Part shown: piece after piece, positions 1-11,333 of the stretch | Numbering within the stretch: position 1 is the first letter of the stretch | How the letters are laid out: each line of letters begins with the position of its first letter | Assembly (NCBI GenBank): GCA_039707465.1 | Contig: CM077644.1 | Coordinates: 188,356,462 to 188,420,461 of the forward strand | DNA from: Rhabdophis nuchalis | Lineage: Eukaryota; Chordata; Lepidosauria; Squamata; Natricidae | Direction of reading: 5' to 3' | DNA: 64,000 nucleotides | Notes under the pieces: model-generated | The model's input: the letters and a program-made list of their open reading frames with translations, nothing else | Databases searched by the model: none | What the model was told of the DNA's origin: nothing | Program-made: the position numbers and the translations under genes

Positions 1-36
1 ATTTGAGGAGTCTACAATAAACTTGAAGGTATAGTG

Positions 37-462
37 CAGTGATGGCAAACCTTTTTAGGCTCATGTGTCATAAGGGGGAGAGAGCACAGGGGGTCGTGCA
101 CCAGTGTGCCGCACCCATAATGCAATGGACGCTCCCCAGTGCGCATGCATGCATGACAGTTGCTCCCCCCCCATTTTTTACATGCGTCCGGTTTGCTTGT
201 AGCATTGTTTTTAGTCCTCTGGGGGCTTCAGGGAAGCTCCTGAAGCCTCCGGAGGGCCTCCGAGGGGCTGCGGGGGGGGGCTGTTTCCGCCCTCCTCCTC
301 ATATAAAGGCTGGGGAGGAAAAAAATGGCTTTAAAAATGGCTGAATCTGCTGGCCAGCAAGTGCATGCACGCTCGCCAGCTGACAGGGTAATGCCTCGCG
401 TGCCCTGCCAAATGGCTCCGAGTGCCACCAGTGGCACGCGTGCCATAGGTTTGCCATCACTG
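37..462. mobile_element. Non-autonomous hAT element (CAGTGATGG family)
   Basis: The ends are inverted: CAGTGATGGCAAACCT on the left and AGGTTTGCCATCACTG on the right. They are flanked by a perfect 8-bp duplication GTATAGTG (29-36 and 463-470), the target-site length of hAT transposons. No transposase frame is present, so it would have moved using enzyme supplied in trans. The interior is GC-rich with CpGs. Related copies lie at 6659, 9481 and 22294. Confidence 0.9.
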
Positions 463-470
463 GTATAGTG

Positions 471-1399
471 AAATGCCTCTATATCAATTTTATGCCAAAC
501 AAGTTCCTCAGAACTTGTGTTAGAACAAATTATATAGACCTGGATAATTCTTATAGTGCTGCAACTGGATACTGGATTTTTTTCCAGTTTTAAAAGAAAC
601 AGCATATGACTGTTCTCATGTCTTGGTATGTATGTGTGTGTGTGTGTGTATGTGTAATAATCAGAATAGTGTAGGAAATGCGTTTGACACAGCTATTAAT
701 TTTTACCCTGTTAATCGTGGGATAAGCTGTAAGATCATCTTCTGCTTTTCACTCCTTTGAGAAAGGAGAGGATAAAAAATGAAGGAAAGAAAACAAATGA
801 GCAAGCTATAAAAGTTAGCTTACCTGCAGTCACTTATATATTACAAGGAGTTATCCTAATAAACATGCTGTAAATTACTAGATTCTATCAAGGCTTTAAT
901 GTAATGTTCTTACAAGTGGAAATTTTAACTTGAAGATCCCCTTCAGCAAAGGAGAAAGGCTTAGATCTGGGTCAGGGTTTCTGCATTCTGGATAGATTTT
1001 AGATTTTCCATAAAGATTGGAGTATATCTTACAAAAGACCCCCCACCCCTTCACTGTCATGAGAATGACAAAGAAGTGCAGAGTTTTGCTGGGGGAGAGG
1101 AGGTTGTGTGTGAAGGCAGGGAGGGGGGATTCTGGCTAAGAACGCAGAATCTTTTTACTACCTTCTCTGCATTAAGAATCTGGGACACACAAAACTGAAT
1201 TTTCATTAGATTGCAGCAAAACAGATACAGAAATCTTTCTTTGCTGCTGTCCTCTAGTGGTGGTTCAGATTTTTGTGACCAGAATATGATATAAAGCTTT
1301 CTCTCTGACAGATTTCCAGGTGCCTAAATAAAATAAATCTTCACTATTTTTTAACATAAATACCAGCTCTACCTTTACTGATGAGCCTTGAATTTATAC
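471..1399. other. Unassigned AT-rich stretch with a short (TG)n
   Basis: Apart from a (TG)n microsatellite near 627-655, I recognise no element, coding frame or RNA gene here. Confidence 0.5.
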
Positions 1400-1407
1400 C
1401 TTTAGGA

Positions 1408-1481
1408 CAGGGGTCTCCAACCTTTGCAACTTTAAGTCTGTAGGACTTCAGATTTAAAGTTGCAAAGGTTAGAGACCCCTG
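1408..1481. mobile_element. Short palindromic hAT MITE (74 bp)
   Basis: It starts CAGGGGTCTCCAACCTTTGC and ends GCAAAGGTTAGAGACCCCTG. It is almost entirely an inverted repeat and is flanked by a perfect 8-bp TSD CTTTAGGA (1400-1407 and 1482-1489). It is the smallest hAT-type copy in the window. Confidence 0.9.
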
Positions 1482-1489
1482 CTTTAGGA

Positions 1490-2129
1490 GGCTTATTTTT
1501 ATTCTCTTTACTCTGTCAATGCACAAAGTGTGTTTCTGTGTTTAGGAGGTGGTTCAGTCAAACTGTGTTCCGGGAGAATAATAGACAATAACGAACACAC
1601 AATGACATTCTTTCCTTGCAGCTGATACAGCTTAGAAAAGTCTGAAAAAGCTCTTCTGTTCTGTAACAATTCTGCTTCTGTATTTCTTACATTTCCCCCC
1701 CAGTTTTTACTGACGACGTTTGTATCAAAACATGATATTTGTTTAAGGATTCATCTGCCCCTTCCACTTAATTACACCACCGAAACTCTAATTCTTGGCT
1801 TCTAACGTCACTGTGGGTTTACTGAGTGCCTTTGCCAAAAACCCAAGAACTAGGACTACAGGTAAAGGATAAACAGAAGGAGCAGATTCCCTCTTGAGAA
1901 AGAGAAGATATTTTTTCAGTCATCAAGAGTAAGCAAAAGGAAGGACAAAAAACACAGGACAAGAGGTGCAGCTGGAGCTTTTTAACAAGAACTTTGGCAA
2001 ACTGAAATAAGAACATGCCCTGTAACTGAGAGAAAATAATTTAAAAGTATATGCTTTTGGTTATTTTCATTTCTTCCAATTTAACTAGCCCTATGAAAAT
2101 CTACAATAATATAATGTGGTCTGCATCTA
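1490..2129. other. Unassigned stretch
   Basis: No element or gene recognised; only short low-scoring open frames. Confidence 0.45.
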
Positions 2130-2245
2130 TTATCTATCTATCTACCGGTATGTATGTAGATATGCATGTATGCATGTATGTAGATGTATGTATGTATGTA
2201 TGTATGTATGTATGTATGTATGTATGTATGTATGTATGTATGTAT
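2130..2245. repeat. (TATC)n / (GTAT)n microsatellite
   Basis: A short TATC run passes into a long GTAT run with a few CATG-type interruptions. The hAT element at 2246 lies directly at its right edge. The open frame across it is a repeat artefact. Confidence 0.95.
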
Positions 2246-2732
2246 CAGGGCTGTGTTCCTGCCAGTGCTAACCTCTTCTATAGAAGAGGTTCCACAAATC
2301 TACAGTGCCATTTAGAACTGGTTCCAGCTCCCTCCTCCCGCCTGTCCGTACATCATCAAGATGAAGAGCGAGAGGAGGAATTCTGGGAGTTGAAGTCCAC
2401 AAGTCTTACAGCTGTCAAGTTTGAACACCCCTGGGGTTTTCTTTCCCTAGAGGGTTAGGGGTGCAAGGGTCTTATAACTTGACAGCTTTAAGACTTGCTT
2501 CAAATGCCAGAGATTCTGAGCCAACATTTTGGTTGCTAAGAAAGACTGTTGTTAAGTGAGCCTCACCACATTTTACAAGTTGGCCACGCCCACCCAGTCA
2601 CATGACTGCCAAGCCACTCCCACCAGGTCACATGGCTGGGAAGCCACTCCCACTCAGTCACATGGCTGGCAAGCCACCCCCACAAAGCAGACTTGCAGAA
2701 GAGGTTCTAAAAGTTTTTGAAACCCACCACTG
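2246..2732. mobile_element. hAT-type element containing a 30-bp minisatellite
   Basis: It begins CAGGGCTGTG and ends ACCCACCACTG. The flanking octamers GTATGTAT (2238-2245) and GTGTGCAT (2733-2740) match at 6 of 8 positions, consistent with an aged hAT TSD formed inside a microsatellite. Inside are three tandem 30-bp units (2597-2626, 2627-2656, 2657-2686) that each begin GTCACATG. No transposase is encoded. Confidence 0.7.
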
Positions 2733-2740
2733 GTGTGCAT

Positions 2741-2876
2741 GTATCCATCCATCCATCCATCCATCTATTTATCTATCTATCTTTCTTTCTTCTGTATCTA
2801 TCCAGTATAATCCCTCCACCCTCTCTTCCTCCCTTCCTCCATCATCCATCCATCCATCCATCCATCCCTCTTACTA
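2741..2876. repeat. (CATC)n microsatellite cluster
   Basis: Two CATC runs (about 2745-2770 and 2840-2866) are separated by TATC/TTTC and pyrimidine-rich sequence. Together with 2130-2245 it flanks the hAT element, so the transposon probably split one longer tetranucleotide array. Confidence 0.9.
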
Positions 2877-3495
2877 GCATAACAAGCAGGAAATCAGCAA
2901 GTGGATTTCTATATCATCTATGTCACATCTATATAAATTGGTAACTTCTAAATTTGTAGAATTTACAGAATTTGTAAAAGGCTCTGCTATTTTTTTTAAA
3001 CAGAAGGTGGCAAGCCAAAGCATATATTAACACCTCTCTCAGATTTCCTGCCCAATATCTACATTGACCTCAGAAACCTACAAAATTACTCTTGCTGTCT
3101 TTTTGCACTTCCATGTACCAATCCACTCTAATCCTCACCAGATGCATTACACCCATGGTGACATTTTGTTGATCCTCTGATGGCCCATGCTGGGGATGGT
3201 CAAAACAACTCAGCATGAACCCAGGATGCTTTGCAATGTCAAAATGAAAAGTGCCTTAGAACAACATGTTTAGATTAGTCCTTGCAAAGCAGTACTATGA
3301 AAATGACCTCTGGCTGTCAGGTGTTCTTGGAGATGTACTTGTTCATATAGTATTTACTCTCTTAATTTTATGGATTGTCCTGCTGCTGACTAAACAGCAA
3401 GGAGGCTGGAAAGAGATTTACTGGTAGCCTTGATAATTAACACTAAAAAGGTCAGATTTCTGTATCTGTTATTATCTGCTGGTTATTATCTGCAG
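2877..3495. other. Unassigned stretch left of the L2-like LINE
   Basis: No recognisable element. It ends at the 5' truncation point of the LINE near 3496. Confidence 0.4.
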
Positions 3496-6381
3496 AACCG
3501 TTGGTTATATATGGTGAAGTGCCACAACCCCCGCTTGCTAGGTGGTCGGGAAGTACAGAGCCAGGGCTTGAGGCTGATGTTTTGCAATGCCAGGTCCGTG
3601 GTCAACAAAGCCCCCCTCGTACATGACCTTGTGTCAGAGGAGGGGCCGGACCTGGCAGGAATAGCGGAAACCTGGTTGGGCCACGAGGGTGGACTCCCCC
3701 TCGTCGAAATGTGCCCACCAGGCTACCGTGCTTTTCATCAGCCTCGGGCCCTTGGCAGGGGCGGTGGGGTAGCGGTTATTGTAAAGGAAAGTCTTGAGCC
3801 GAGAGAGACCACTGTGCCACAGACTACCGGTTGTGAGTCCCTCTGCGTGAAGTGGGGCCTAAGGAGGCAGTTGGGCGTGCTGGTTATATACCTGGCTCCC
3901 CGCTATGTAGCAGCAGCCCTGCCCGAGCTCCTTGAGGTGATCGCTACGGTGGCAGTGGAGACCCCCAGACTTTTAGTCATGGGGGACTTTAATCTGCCAT
4001 CGGTGGGCGAATCATCCGGGGTAGCTCGGGAGTTCATGGCTTCCATGACGGCCATGGACCTGACCCAACTAATTTTAGGCCCCACCCACGAGGGTGGACA
4101 CACACCGGATCTTATCTTTGTCTCTGGCCAGTGGAAGAGTGATCTGGGTTTAGGGGACATAGTCATCACGCCCTTGTCATGGTCAGACCACTCACTTCTC
4201 CGGCTCGACTTTCCAACCGCCACCCCCCTCCGCGGGGAGGCGGAACCCGGGTCTCCAATTTGGTTCCGCCCCAGGCGCCTGATGGACCCGGATGGGTTCC
4301 AGACGGCGCTTGGGCCTTTTCCTGTACCCCCGACCCGCGCCCCGATCGAGGACCTTGTGGTCGCATGGAATATTGCGACCGCGGGAGCCTTGGATCGGGT
4401 CGCGCCCTTGCGGCCTCTCTTGCGGCCGCGAGTCACCACGGCTCCCTGGTTTACCGAGGAGCTGAGGGTGATGAAACGCCGCAAGAGATGCCTAGAGAGA
4501 AGATGGAGGAATACCCGTTCTGAATCTGACCGAACACAGGTAAGAGCCCATTTACGGACTTACATTGTGGCGCTGAGAGTGGCCAAACGTCATCATTGTG
4601 CCACCCTCATAGCATCCGCAGAAAACCGCCCTGCCGCCCTGTTTAGGGTGACCCGCTCCCTCCTTCAACAGAGGGTGCGGGAAGCCCCGCTACAGGGTAG
4701 AGCAGAGGAATTTGTGATTTTTCTGCAGGAGAAAATCGCTCAGATACAGAACGGGCTACCCTCCATTGATGGCCCAGTGAGATGCCACGAGACAGATCTT
4801 GTTTGGGAGGAGTTTGACTCCGTTACTTCCGAGGATATGGACAGGTTACGTGGGCGACTGCGAGCCACCACATGTTTATTGGACCCGTGTCCCTCCTGGC
4901 TTGTACTGGCATCCTGGGAGGTGACACGAGGCTGGCTCCAAGAGGTTATCAACGCATCCTTGAGTGAGGGTTCCTTGCCTGCCTCCCTAAAAGAGGCTAT
5001 GGTGAGGCCCCTCCTCAAGAAGCCCTCTTTGGATCCAGCTCTTTTGAACAACTATCGTCCAGTCTCCAACCTTCCCTTTTTGGCGAAGGTTGTTGAGAGT
5101 GTGGTGGCACAACAGTTTCCCCGTCACCTGGAGGAAGTTGAGTATCTAGATCCGCGCCAGTCCGGCTTTCGGCCCGGGCATAGCACCGAGACGGCATTGG
5201 TCGCGTTGGTCGATGATCTCTGGAGGGCCAAGGATGGGGGTTGTTCCTCCATCCTGGTCCTATTAGACCTCTCAGCGGCTTTCGATACCATCGACCATGG
5301 TATCCTATTGCATCGGTTGGGGGGGTTGGGGGTGGGAGGCACCGTTTTACGGTGGTTCTCCTCCTACCTCTCTGGCCGATCGCAATTTGTGTTGGCAGGA
5401 GAGCAGAGGTCGACCTCGAGACCCCTCACATGTGGGGTTCCTCAGGGGTCGGTCCTCTCGCCTCTCCTGTTCAACACATACATGAAGCCGCTGGGCGAGA
5501 TCATCCGTGGTTTTGGGGTAGAGTATCATCTCTACGCTGATGATACGCAGCTGTATATATCTACCCCAAACCACCCCAACGATGCCGTAGCGGTGATGTG
5601 CCAGTGCCTGGAAGCCGTACGGATCTGGATGGGAAGTAACGGACTCAGACTCAACCCGACCAAGACCGAGTGGCTGTGGTTTCCGGCTGCCCGATTCAAC
5701 CAGCTAACTCCATCGCTGGCCATAGGGGGCGAACATCTTGCCCCTGTGGATGGGGCGCGCAACTTGGGTGTCCTCCTAGATGCCCGGCTGTCCATGGAAG
5801 ATCAAGTGACAGCCGTGGCTAGGAGGGCGTTTTACCAGGTTCGCCTGGTTCGCCAGTTGCGCCCCCTATTGGATCGGGACGCCCTTCGCACAGTCACTCA
5901 TGCTCTCGTGACATCTCGACTGGACTATTGTAACTCTCTCTACATGGGGCTTCCCTTGAGGTGCACCCGGAGACTGCAGATGGTCCAGAACGCAGCCGCG
6001 CGGGCAATCCTGGGTACCTCTAGGTTTACCCATGTAACACCTCTCCTGCGCGAGCTGCACTGGCTGCCTGTCGTCTTCCGGGTGCGCTTCAAGGTACTAA
6101 TTATCATCTTTAAAGCGCTCCATGGCTCGGGACCTAGCTATTTGCGGGATCGGATCCTGCCCCATACTTCCTCACGGCCGATTCGCTCCCACAGAGAGGG
6201 ACTTCTCCGGGTGCCGTCCACTAGACTTTGTCAGCGGGCGACGCCCAGGGGAAGGGCTCTCTCTGTGGCGGGCCCTGCCCTCTGGAATGACCTTCCCCCC
6301 GACATTAGAACGACCACGGACCTCCGCTCCTTCCGTCTGAAATTAAAAACATATTTTTTCTGCTTGGCCGGTCTGGGATAG
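3430..6381 (+). CDS. LINE endonuclease-reverse transcriptase, uninterrupted
   Basis: The frame has 983 codons with no stop; roughly the first 22 codons come from flanking DNA. The apurinic-type endonuclease spans about residues 48-262: IAETW at 78-82 with the metal-binding Glu, GDFNLP at 185-190 and WSDHS at 251-255. The reverse transcriptase spans about 520-770: motif A LLDLSAAFD at 611-619, GVPQGSVLSPLLF at 669-681 and the catalytic YADD at 702-705. The C terminus carries the GPALWNDLPPDIR motif typical of L2/CR1-group proteins. The enzyme would nick the target and prime reverse transcription of its own RNA in the nucleus. The N-terminal ~110 residues found in the 28856-32137 copy are missing, as is the 5' promoter, so this copy is probably not expressed as an element despite the intact catalytic core. 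Confidence 0.92.
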   Translation: MIINTKKVRFLYLLLSAGYYLQNRWLYMVKCHNPRLLGGREVQSQGLRLMFCNARSVVNKAPLVHDLVSEEGPDLAGIAETWLGHEGGLPLVEMCPPGYRAFHQPRALGRGGGVAVIVKESLEPRETTVPQTTGCESLCVKWGLRRQLGVLVIYLAPRYVAAALPELLEVIATVAVETPRLLVMGDFNLPSVGESSGVAREFMASMTAMDLTQLILGPTHEGGHTPDLIFVSGQWKSDLGLGDIVITPLSWSDHSLLRLDFPTATPLRGEAEPGSPIWFRPRRLMDPDGFQTALGPFPVPPTRAPIEDLVVAWNIATAGALDRVAPLRPLLRPRVTTAPWFTEELRVMKRRKRCLERRWRNTRSESDRTQVRAHLRTYIVALRVAKRHHCATLIASAENRPAALFRVTRSLLQQRVREAPLQGRAEEFVIFLQEKIAQIQNGLPSIDGPVRCHETDLVWEEFDSVTSEDMDRLRGRLRATTCLLDPCPSWLVLASWEVTRGWLQEVINASLSEGSLPASLKEAMVRPLLKKPSLDPALLNNYRPVSNLPFLAKVVESVVAQQFPRHLEEVEYLDPRQSGFRPGHSTETALVALVDDLWRAKDGGCSSILVLLDLSAAFDTIDHGILLHRLGGLGVGGTVLRWFSSYLSGRSQFVLAGEQRSTSRPLTCGVPQGSVLSPLLFNTYMKPLGEIIRGFGVEYHLYADDTQLYISTPNHPNDAVAVMCQCLEAVRIWMGSNGLRLNPTKTEWLWFPAARFNQLTPSLAIGGEHLAPVDGARNLGVLLDARLSMEDQVTAVARRAFYQVRLVRQLRPLLDRDALRTVTHALVTSRLDYCNSLYMGLPLRCTRRLQMVQNAAARAILGTSRFTHVTPLLRELHWLPVVFRVRFKVLIIIFKALHGSGPSYLRDRILPHTSSRPIRSHREGLLRVPSTRLCQRATPRGRALSVAGPALWNDLPPDIRTTTDLRSFRLKLKTYFFCLAGLG

Positions 6382-6575
6382 TCTCTCTCTATGGGGTTTT
6401 AGTGTATAGTGGGAATTTTAGTTTAGATTGGGTATTTTAGCACAGGTACTATTTAATTTGTTTTTAAGATGTTCTTGATTGTATATTTATGGTTTTTAGT
6501 TTCCCTGTGCACCGCTCCGAGTCCCTATGGGGAGAGGAGCGGTCAAGAAATTAAACTAAAAAACTAAACTGCTGT
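3496..6575 (+). mobile_element. L2-like (CR1 group) LINE, 5'-truncated, open frame
   Basis: Similarity to the minus-strand copy at 28670-32290 begins near 3496 and runs through a complete endonuclease-reverse transcriptase frame, a 3' UTR and a terminal stem-loop. In the stem, ACCGCTCC at 6511-6518 pairs with GGAGCGGT at 6536-6543. The tail is A-rich (AAATTAAACTAAAAA). Such a 3' stem is what the reverse transcriptase of this LINE group is thought to recognise (family knowledge). I found no clear TSD. Assignment to L2 rather than another CR1-group clade rests on motif style and needs an alignment. Confidence 0.9.
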
Positions 6576-6658
6576 CCCAATCTTTAGGTCAGTCTTGAAA
6601 AAGCACATTTTCTTAATCCTAATTGTCTTTAACATGGAAGTCACTGGAGCTACTAGGT

Positions 6659-7014
6659 CAGTGATGGCGAACCTGTGGCACGCGGGACCATTTCTTAGGG
6701 CATGCGAGGCGTTGCCCTGTCAGCTCCAGAGCACATGTGTGCGTTGGCCAGCTGATTTAGGCCTTCTTTTGAGGCCATTTTTCGCCCTCTGGAGGCTTCC
6801 GGGAAGCTCCTGAAGCCTCTGGAGGTGGGGAGGAGAGGCTGTTTTCACCCTTCCCAGGCTCTTAGAAAGCTTCTGGAGCGTGGGGAGGGCAAACAAAGCA
6901 CGCCATAAGCAGGAGGTCACGCATATAGCATTATGGGTGTGGCACACCCATGCACGACCCCCCTGCGCTCCCCCCGCTTTTGGCACGTGAGCCAAAAAAG
7001 GTTAGCCATCACTG
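6659..7014. mobile_element. Non-autonomous hAT element (CAGTGATGG family)
   Basis: The left end is CAGTGATGGCGAACCT and the right end is GGTTAGCCATCACTG. A perfect 8-bp TSD TACTAGGT lies at 6651-6658 and 7015-7022. The interior is GC-rich with no transposase. It closely resembles the copy at 9481-9824. Confidence 0.92.
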
Positions 7015-7238
7015 TACTAGGTATTCCTTTCACCTCTTTAAATTTAGGACTGCCAACTTTTTTCTTTTTCTATTTTTATCTGTTTGGTACTACTGATACC
7101 TTTACATAAAATAAGGACTAGTACATAGCCCTTTTATTAAATTACATTTCACATCCTGCATTTACTATTGGCAATTGGCTTACAGTACAGTACTGTGATT
7201 TAGCTGTTTCCATCATAGAGAGCTTAGTCAAGGTAATA

Positions 7239-7634
7239 CAGGTAGTCCTCAACTTACATCAGTTCATTTAGTGACTGTTCAAAGTTACATCATCACTGAA
7301 AAAAGTGACTTATGACCATTTCTCACAGTTACAACCATTGCAGCATCCCCATTTTGACATGATCAAAATTCAGGCATTTGGCAACTGACTCATATTGATG
7401 ACAGTTGCAGTGTCCCGGGTCATGTGATCACCCTTTGCGATCTTCTGACAAGCCAAGTCAATGGGGAAAACCAGATTCACTTAACAACCACGTCACTAAC
7501 TTAACAACTGCAGTGATTCACTTAACAACTGTGGTAAGAAAAGTTATAAAATGGGACAAAGTTCACTTAACAAATGTCTTGCTTAGCAACATAAATTTTG
7601 GACACAATTGTGTCCGTAAGTCAAGAACTACCTG
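7239..7634. mobile_element. TA-flanked MITE (Tc1/mariner-type)
   Basis: It starts CAGGTAGTCCTCAACTTA, ends TAAGTCAAGAACTACCTG, and sits between TA dinucleotides (7237-7238, 7635-7636), the target of Tc1/mariner transposases. The interior has the family's repeated AACTTAACAAC words. Further copies lie at 10648, 17733, 20467 and 23021. It encodes no protein. The superfamily call rests on the TA target and is an inference. Confidence 0.82.
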
Positions 7635-7636
7635 TA

Positions 7637-7862
7637 TACATTTTTTAAAGTTATGAATGAAGGCACGCATGTTAGACAGCAGAAAGAAGCAGCCACCCTT
7701 CATATCAATTAGCTTTTATCTGCTTAGGTTCCTGAAATATGTTCCAGTGCCTATTTTATTAGGTAACAAGGTTTGGGAAATCATCCTTTTTCTTAAAACG
7801 ACACAAACACAGATACCAACCTTGTGACAGACCCTGATATTAATTCTATCCATAGACTTTAG
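7637..7862. other. Unassigned stretch
   Basis: Nothing recognisable between the MITE and the next hAT element. Confidence 0.4.
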
Positions 7863-7870
7863 CTCTCAAT

Positions 7871-8227
7871 CAGGGATGAAATCAACTTACCTTTGCTACC
7901 GGTTTGGTAGCAATGGGAGCTTGCGTGCACTCACTTTGCTCACACGCGCCACCTCCGCATATGCGCAGGACCTTCCGCAGAGCATCAAAAATAAACGTGA
8001 TGACGTCTGGGTGGGTGGGCGGAACCTGCTGCTGAGTGCGCCTGCAAAGGTAAGCAAACAGCGAGGAGGGGGAATCCTTTGTGCCATGCAATTTAGATTT
8101 CCTGATTTCTAGCTAATATAAATTATGCATCACAGGTGATTGTCAGAAATACCGGTTCACTTGAACCGGTAGCATTTTTACTACCGGTTCGGGTAAACTG
8201 GTCCGAACCGGTAACATTTTACCCCTG
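7871..8227. mobile_element. hAT-type element with ACCGGT-rich interior
   Basis: It starts CAGGGATGAAATCAACTTACC and ends GGTAACATTTTACCCCTG, an inverted pair. The flanks CTCTCAAT and CTTCTCAAT differ by one inserted base, an eroded 8-bp TSD. The ACCGGTT words near 7907 and 8150-8210 are repeated in both orientations. No transposase. Confidence 0.72.
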
Positions 8228-9472
8228 CTTCTCAATGCTATTTTAGAACTTCGTCACATCAGCTACAAAATCAAAGGAGTATAGGGTATTACCTTCCAAT
8301 ATGAACTATGCTATTAAAAACATCTCCGCAGATAAATCAGCTGGCTTGGAGAGCTAAATATAAGTTCATCCCATGTAATTCCTGTGCTGGCTTGTGTGCA
8401 GTTATTGCCTCCCAAATTCTTCCATCAAAAGATAAAAAAGAGAATCATAAATAATGAGAAAGAGAAAGGGAAAGAGAAAATAATGTATCTGGTGACCTCC
8501 CAGGCCTGTATTGGTATCTATAATACTAACATGAATGTACAGCATGAAGATACTCAGTCTATTAAGAAAATCTATTTTTATTTTATTCACACTCCAAAGT
8601 ATTCTTTGAAGACTGAAGTCAATGGGGTTTCTGTTTATAGAAATATGATCGTAGTACCTTTTTCAAAAAGAAGTCAAAATAGTCCCTTGATATTCAGCAA
8701 CAACACATTTACAGGAATGTATCAAAATCTCATAAACTGTGCGGCTGAAATTTAGAAATTAAGTACAGTGGCGTCCTAGAACAGAGTAACTTCAGGGCTA
8801 ACAACAAATGATGCACTGCCTTTCAGTTGGGAATACAGATTTCTAAGTATAAACTAGGAAGGTTATTTCAGGTGAGCTCTTTGTTTATTGTGCACCTGCT
8901 ATTTTTGATAGAATAAGAACAGCAAAGGGAAAAGTTGTTCATGGAAGGACATAGTGATATCTCTCCAAAACTCCTGTTATAGGGCAGTCTTCATTTTTCT
9001 TGAGACTCTACTGATTCTTAAAATGAGGAAACTTACAGCAAGCTGAACCCCTTTATTCCACAAAGAAAAATAACATATGCATTCATTGGCTGAACTATGA
9101 CCATTAAATAGTCATTATATATTTTGTTGTCACCAGGAGAAATTAAGCATATTAAGATAAATCATCTTGAGCTGTGCAACTGAAAAGTTACTACTGTAAC
9201 TATTGCTTCAAATGAGCTGTTCCTTGAGTCTGTTCAAAGATAATTCAAATGATCTGAAAGCACTAATATAAATAATGCAGCACATTCAAAAGAAATATAC
9301 TAGCAACAGCTATCAATCAACATTTTTTTTTAAAAATCAACAAAGCACTGCACTTTGGGATGAAGTAACGTTTGGATCTGCACAATTTCTCCCTGTGCAA
9401 ATCATATGTACCTTCCACAACACAATAAATTTACTTTTTGTTGTACATTCAAGTTCAGTATGGTACTATAGG
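8228..9472. other. Unassigned AT-rich stretch
   Basis: No element, exon or RNA gene recognised. The largest open frame (8384-8755, plus) is AT-driven with no recognisable domain. Confidence 0.45.
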
Positions 9473-9480
9473 TTCTATAG

Positions 9481-9824
9481 CCATGATGGTGAACCTATGG
9501 CATGGGTGCCACAGGTGGCACGTGGAACAATTTCTTAGGGCACGCGAGGCATTGGCCTGTCAGCTCCATCGCGCTTGTGTGCGCTGGCCAGCTGATTTAG
9601 GCCTTCTTTTGAGGCTGTTTTTTGCCCTCTAGAGGTGGGGGGGAGGCTGTTTTCACCCTCCCCAGGTTCCTAGAAAGCCTCTGGAGCCTAGGAAGGGCAA
9701 AAAAAAGCAAGCCAAAAGCAGGGGGTCACGCACATAGCATTATGGGCGTGGCACACCCACGCACAACCCCCCCTGCGCTCCCCCCGCTTTTGGCACACGG
9801 GCCAAAAAAGGTTAGCCATCACTG
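9481..9824. mobile_element. Non-autonomous hAT element (CAGTGATGG family)
   Basis: Perfect 8-bp TSD TTCTATAG at 9473-9480 and 9825-9832. The right end GGTTAGCCATCACTG is intact; the left end has drifted to CCATGATGGTGAACC. The interior matches the element at 6659-7014. Confidence 0.9.
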
Positions 9825-9832
9825 TTCTATAG

Positions 9833-10645
9833 ATTAGACAGCTGATTTGTTGCTCGGATGGAAGGCTACGTCATTTTGTGACTACATTTAATAGTCAAAA
9901 TTCTTTGAGTTCCACCAAGCCAGGCATCGGAAAATTATCATTCTTTCCAAATATACGTATATAGTAAAAATTCTGGACATTGCTCGGGTTCATTATTAGT
10001 GGCAAATGATTCCAAAGTACCATACTAAACTTCTAACATTACTTTTATTTTATTCTGTTGTATGGAACGCCACATAAAATTATAAGGTACAGTGGATTGG
10101 TCAAAACTGATAATCTGTTTTCCTTTAAATATTTAACAATACAATTTAGATATAAATTCTATACCTAAAAAACTCAAAATTTCAATGAAACATAAATTCA
10201 TGTATTAAGCTACAGTTCATGATTGATTTCCACTTTGTATTAAATTCTATGTCCCATTTATTTACTTTTTTTAGTAAGAAGTATTTATCTTGCAGAAGTT
10301 AGCATATGCAAAGCTAGTTCTGTTTCAGTACTTAGACAGAATATATGGCTTGCTAAAATAGATTGAAATGGAATTCAACTTTTAAAATATATTTCATCCT
10401 AGTATGGCTTATTTTCCAGAACAGTTGACCTTACAATATCACCACAAAATATGAAAAAAATGATCTCTCAGTTATTACATTTCCAGCAATTTTTAGAGAA
10501 AGACTTTTAGAGAAAGAATTTTAGCATTCAAGATTGAACTGATACATCAACAGCAAAACTTCTTATACCACTTTTTCTACTGTTATATTCACAGTAAATG
10601 TAACATTCTTTTATTGAAATGTTCATTGTAGCATTTCTATCACTG
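9833..10645. other. Unassigned AT-rich stretch
   Basis: Very AT-rich, with no recognisable repeat or gene. Confidence 0.45.
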
Positions 10646-10647
10646 TA

Positions 10648-11027
10648 CTGGTAGACCTCGGCTTATGACCACAACTGAGCCCAAAATTTCTATTGTAATG
10701 TGAGACATTTAAGTGAATTTTGCCTCATTTTATGACCTTTCTTCTCCCAGTTGTTACATGAATCACTGCAGCTGTTCAGTTAGTATCATGGTTGTTAAAT
10801 GAATATGGCTTCCCCATTGACTTTGCTTGTCAAAAGTCACAAAAGTAGATCACGTGACCTCGGGACATAAAAATGAGTCAGTTGCCAAACTGCTGAATTT
10901 TGATCGTGTAACTATGGGGATGCTGCATTTGTTGTAAATGTGAAAAACAGTCATAAGTCATTTTTCTCAGTGATGTTGCAACTTTGAACAGTCACTAAAT
11001 GAACTGTTATAAGTCAAGGACTACCTA
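10648..11027. mobile_element. TA-flanked MITE (Tc1/mariner-type)
   Basis: Same family as 7239-7634 in the opposite orientation. It starts CTGGTAGACCTCGGCTTATG and ends AAGTCAAGGACTACCTA, with TA on both sides. Terminal bases have drifted. Non-coding. Confidence 0.8.
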
Positions 11028-11333
11028 TATTCAAGTTCTGCATCGATTTAATCAGTCTTTGACTTATTCAGATTCTGAGTCATACTTCACCAATAGCTGT
11101 TTTGGCTCAATAAATGTTTTGAACTGATTTTCAAAGTCAGTTAAATTTCTCAGTATTCCATACAGCACCACTAAACCAAATAACTTTTTTGCCTTTGAAT
11201 CTCAAGTGCTGCACATAAATCATAAGCCACAACCTAGGGTATACAAACTTCAATATTTACATATTTACAATATTTACAATATATTTACAATATATTCAAT
11301 ATATTTCTGCTTAGACTAATTCCTGAAATTTTC

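Noticed and set aside
2130..2880. CRISPR-like repeat spacing
   Set aside because: These are simple tetranucleotide arrays and a directly adjacent 30-bp minisatellite, without spacers, in a vertebrate genome.
3903..5795. Several 60-193 codon frames antisense to or overlapping the L2 frame
   Set aside because: Shadows of a GC-rich coding strand; the same shadows recur over 29304-31163 in the other copy.
7871..8227. Interpretation as a promoter or CpG island
   Set aside because: The CpG-rich part is the interior of a hAT-type element with inverted ends and an eroded duplication.
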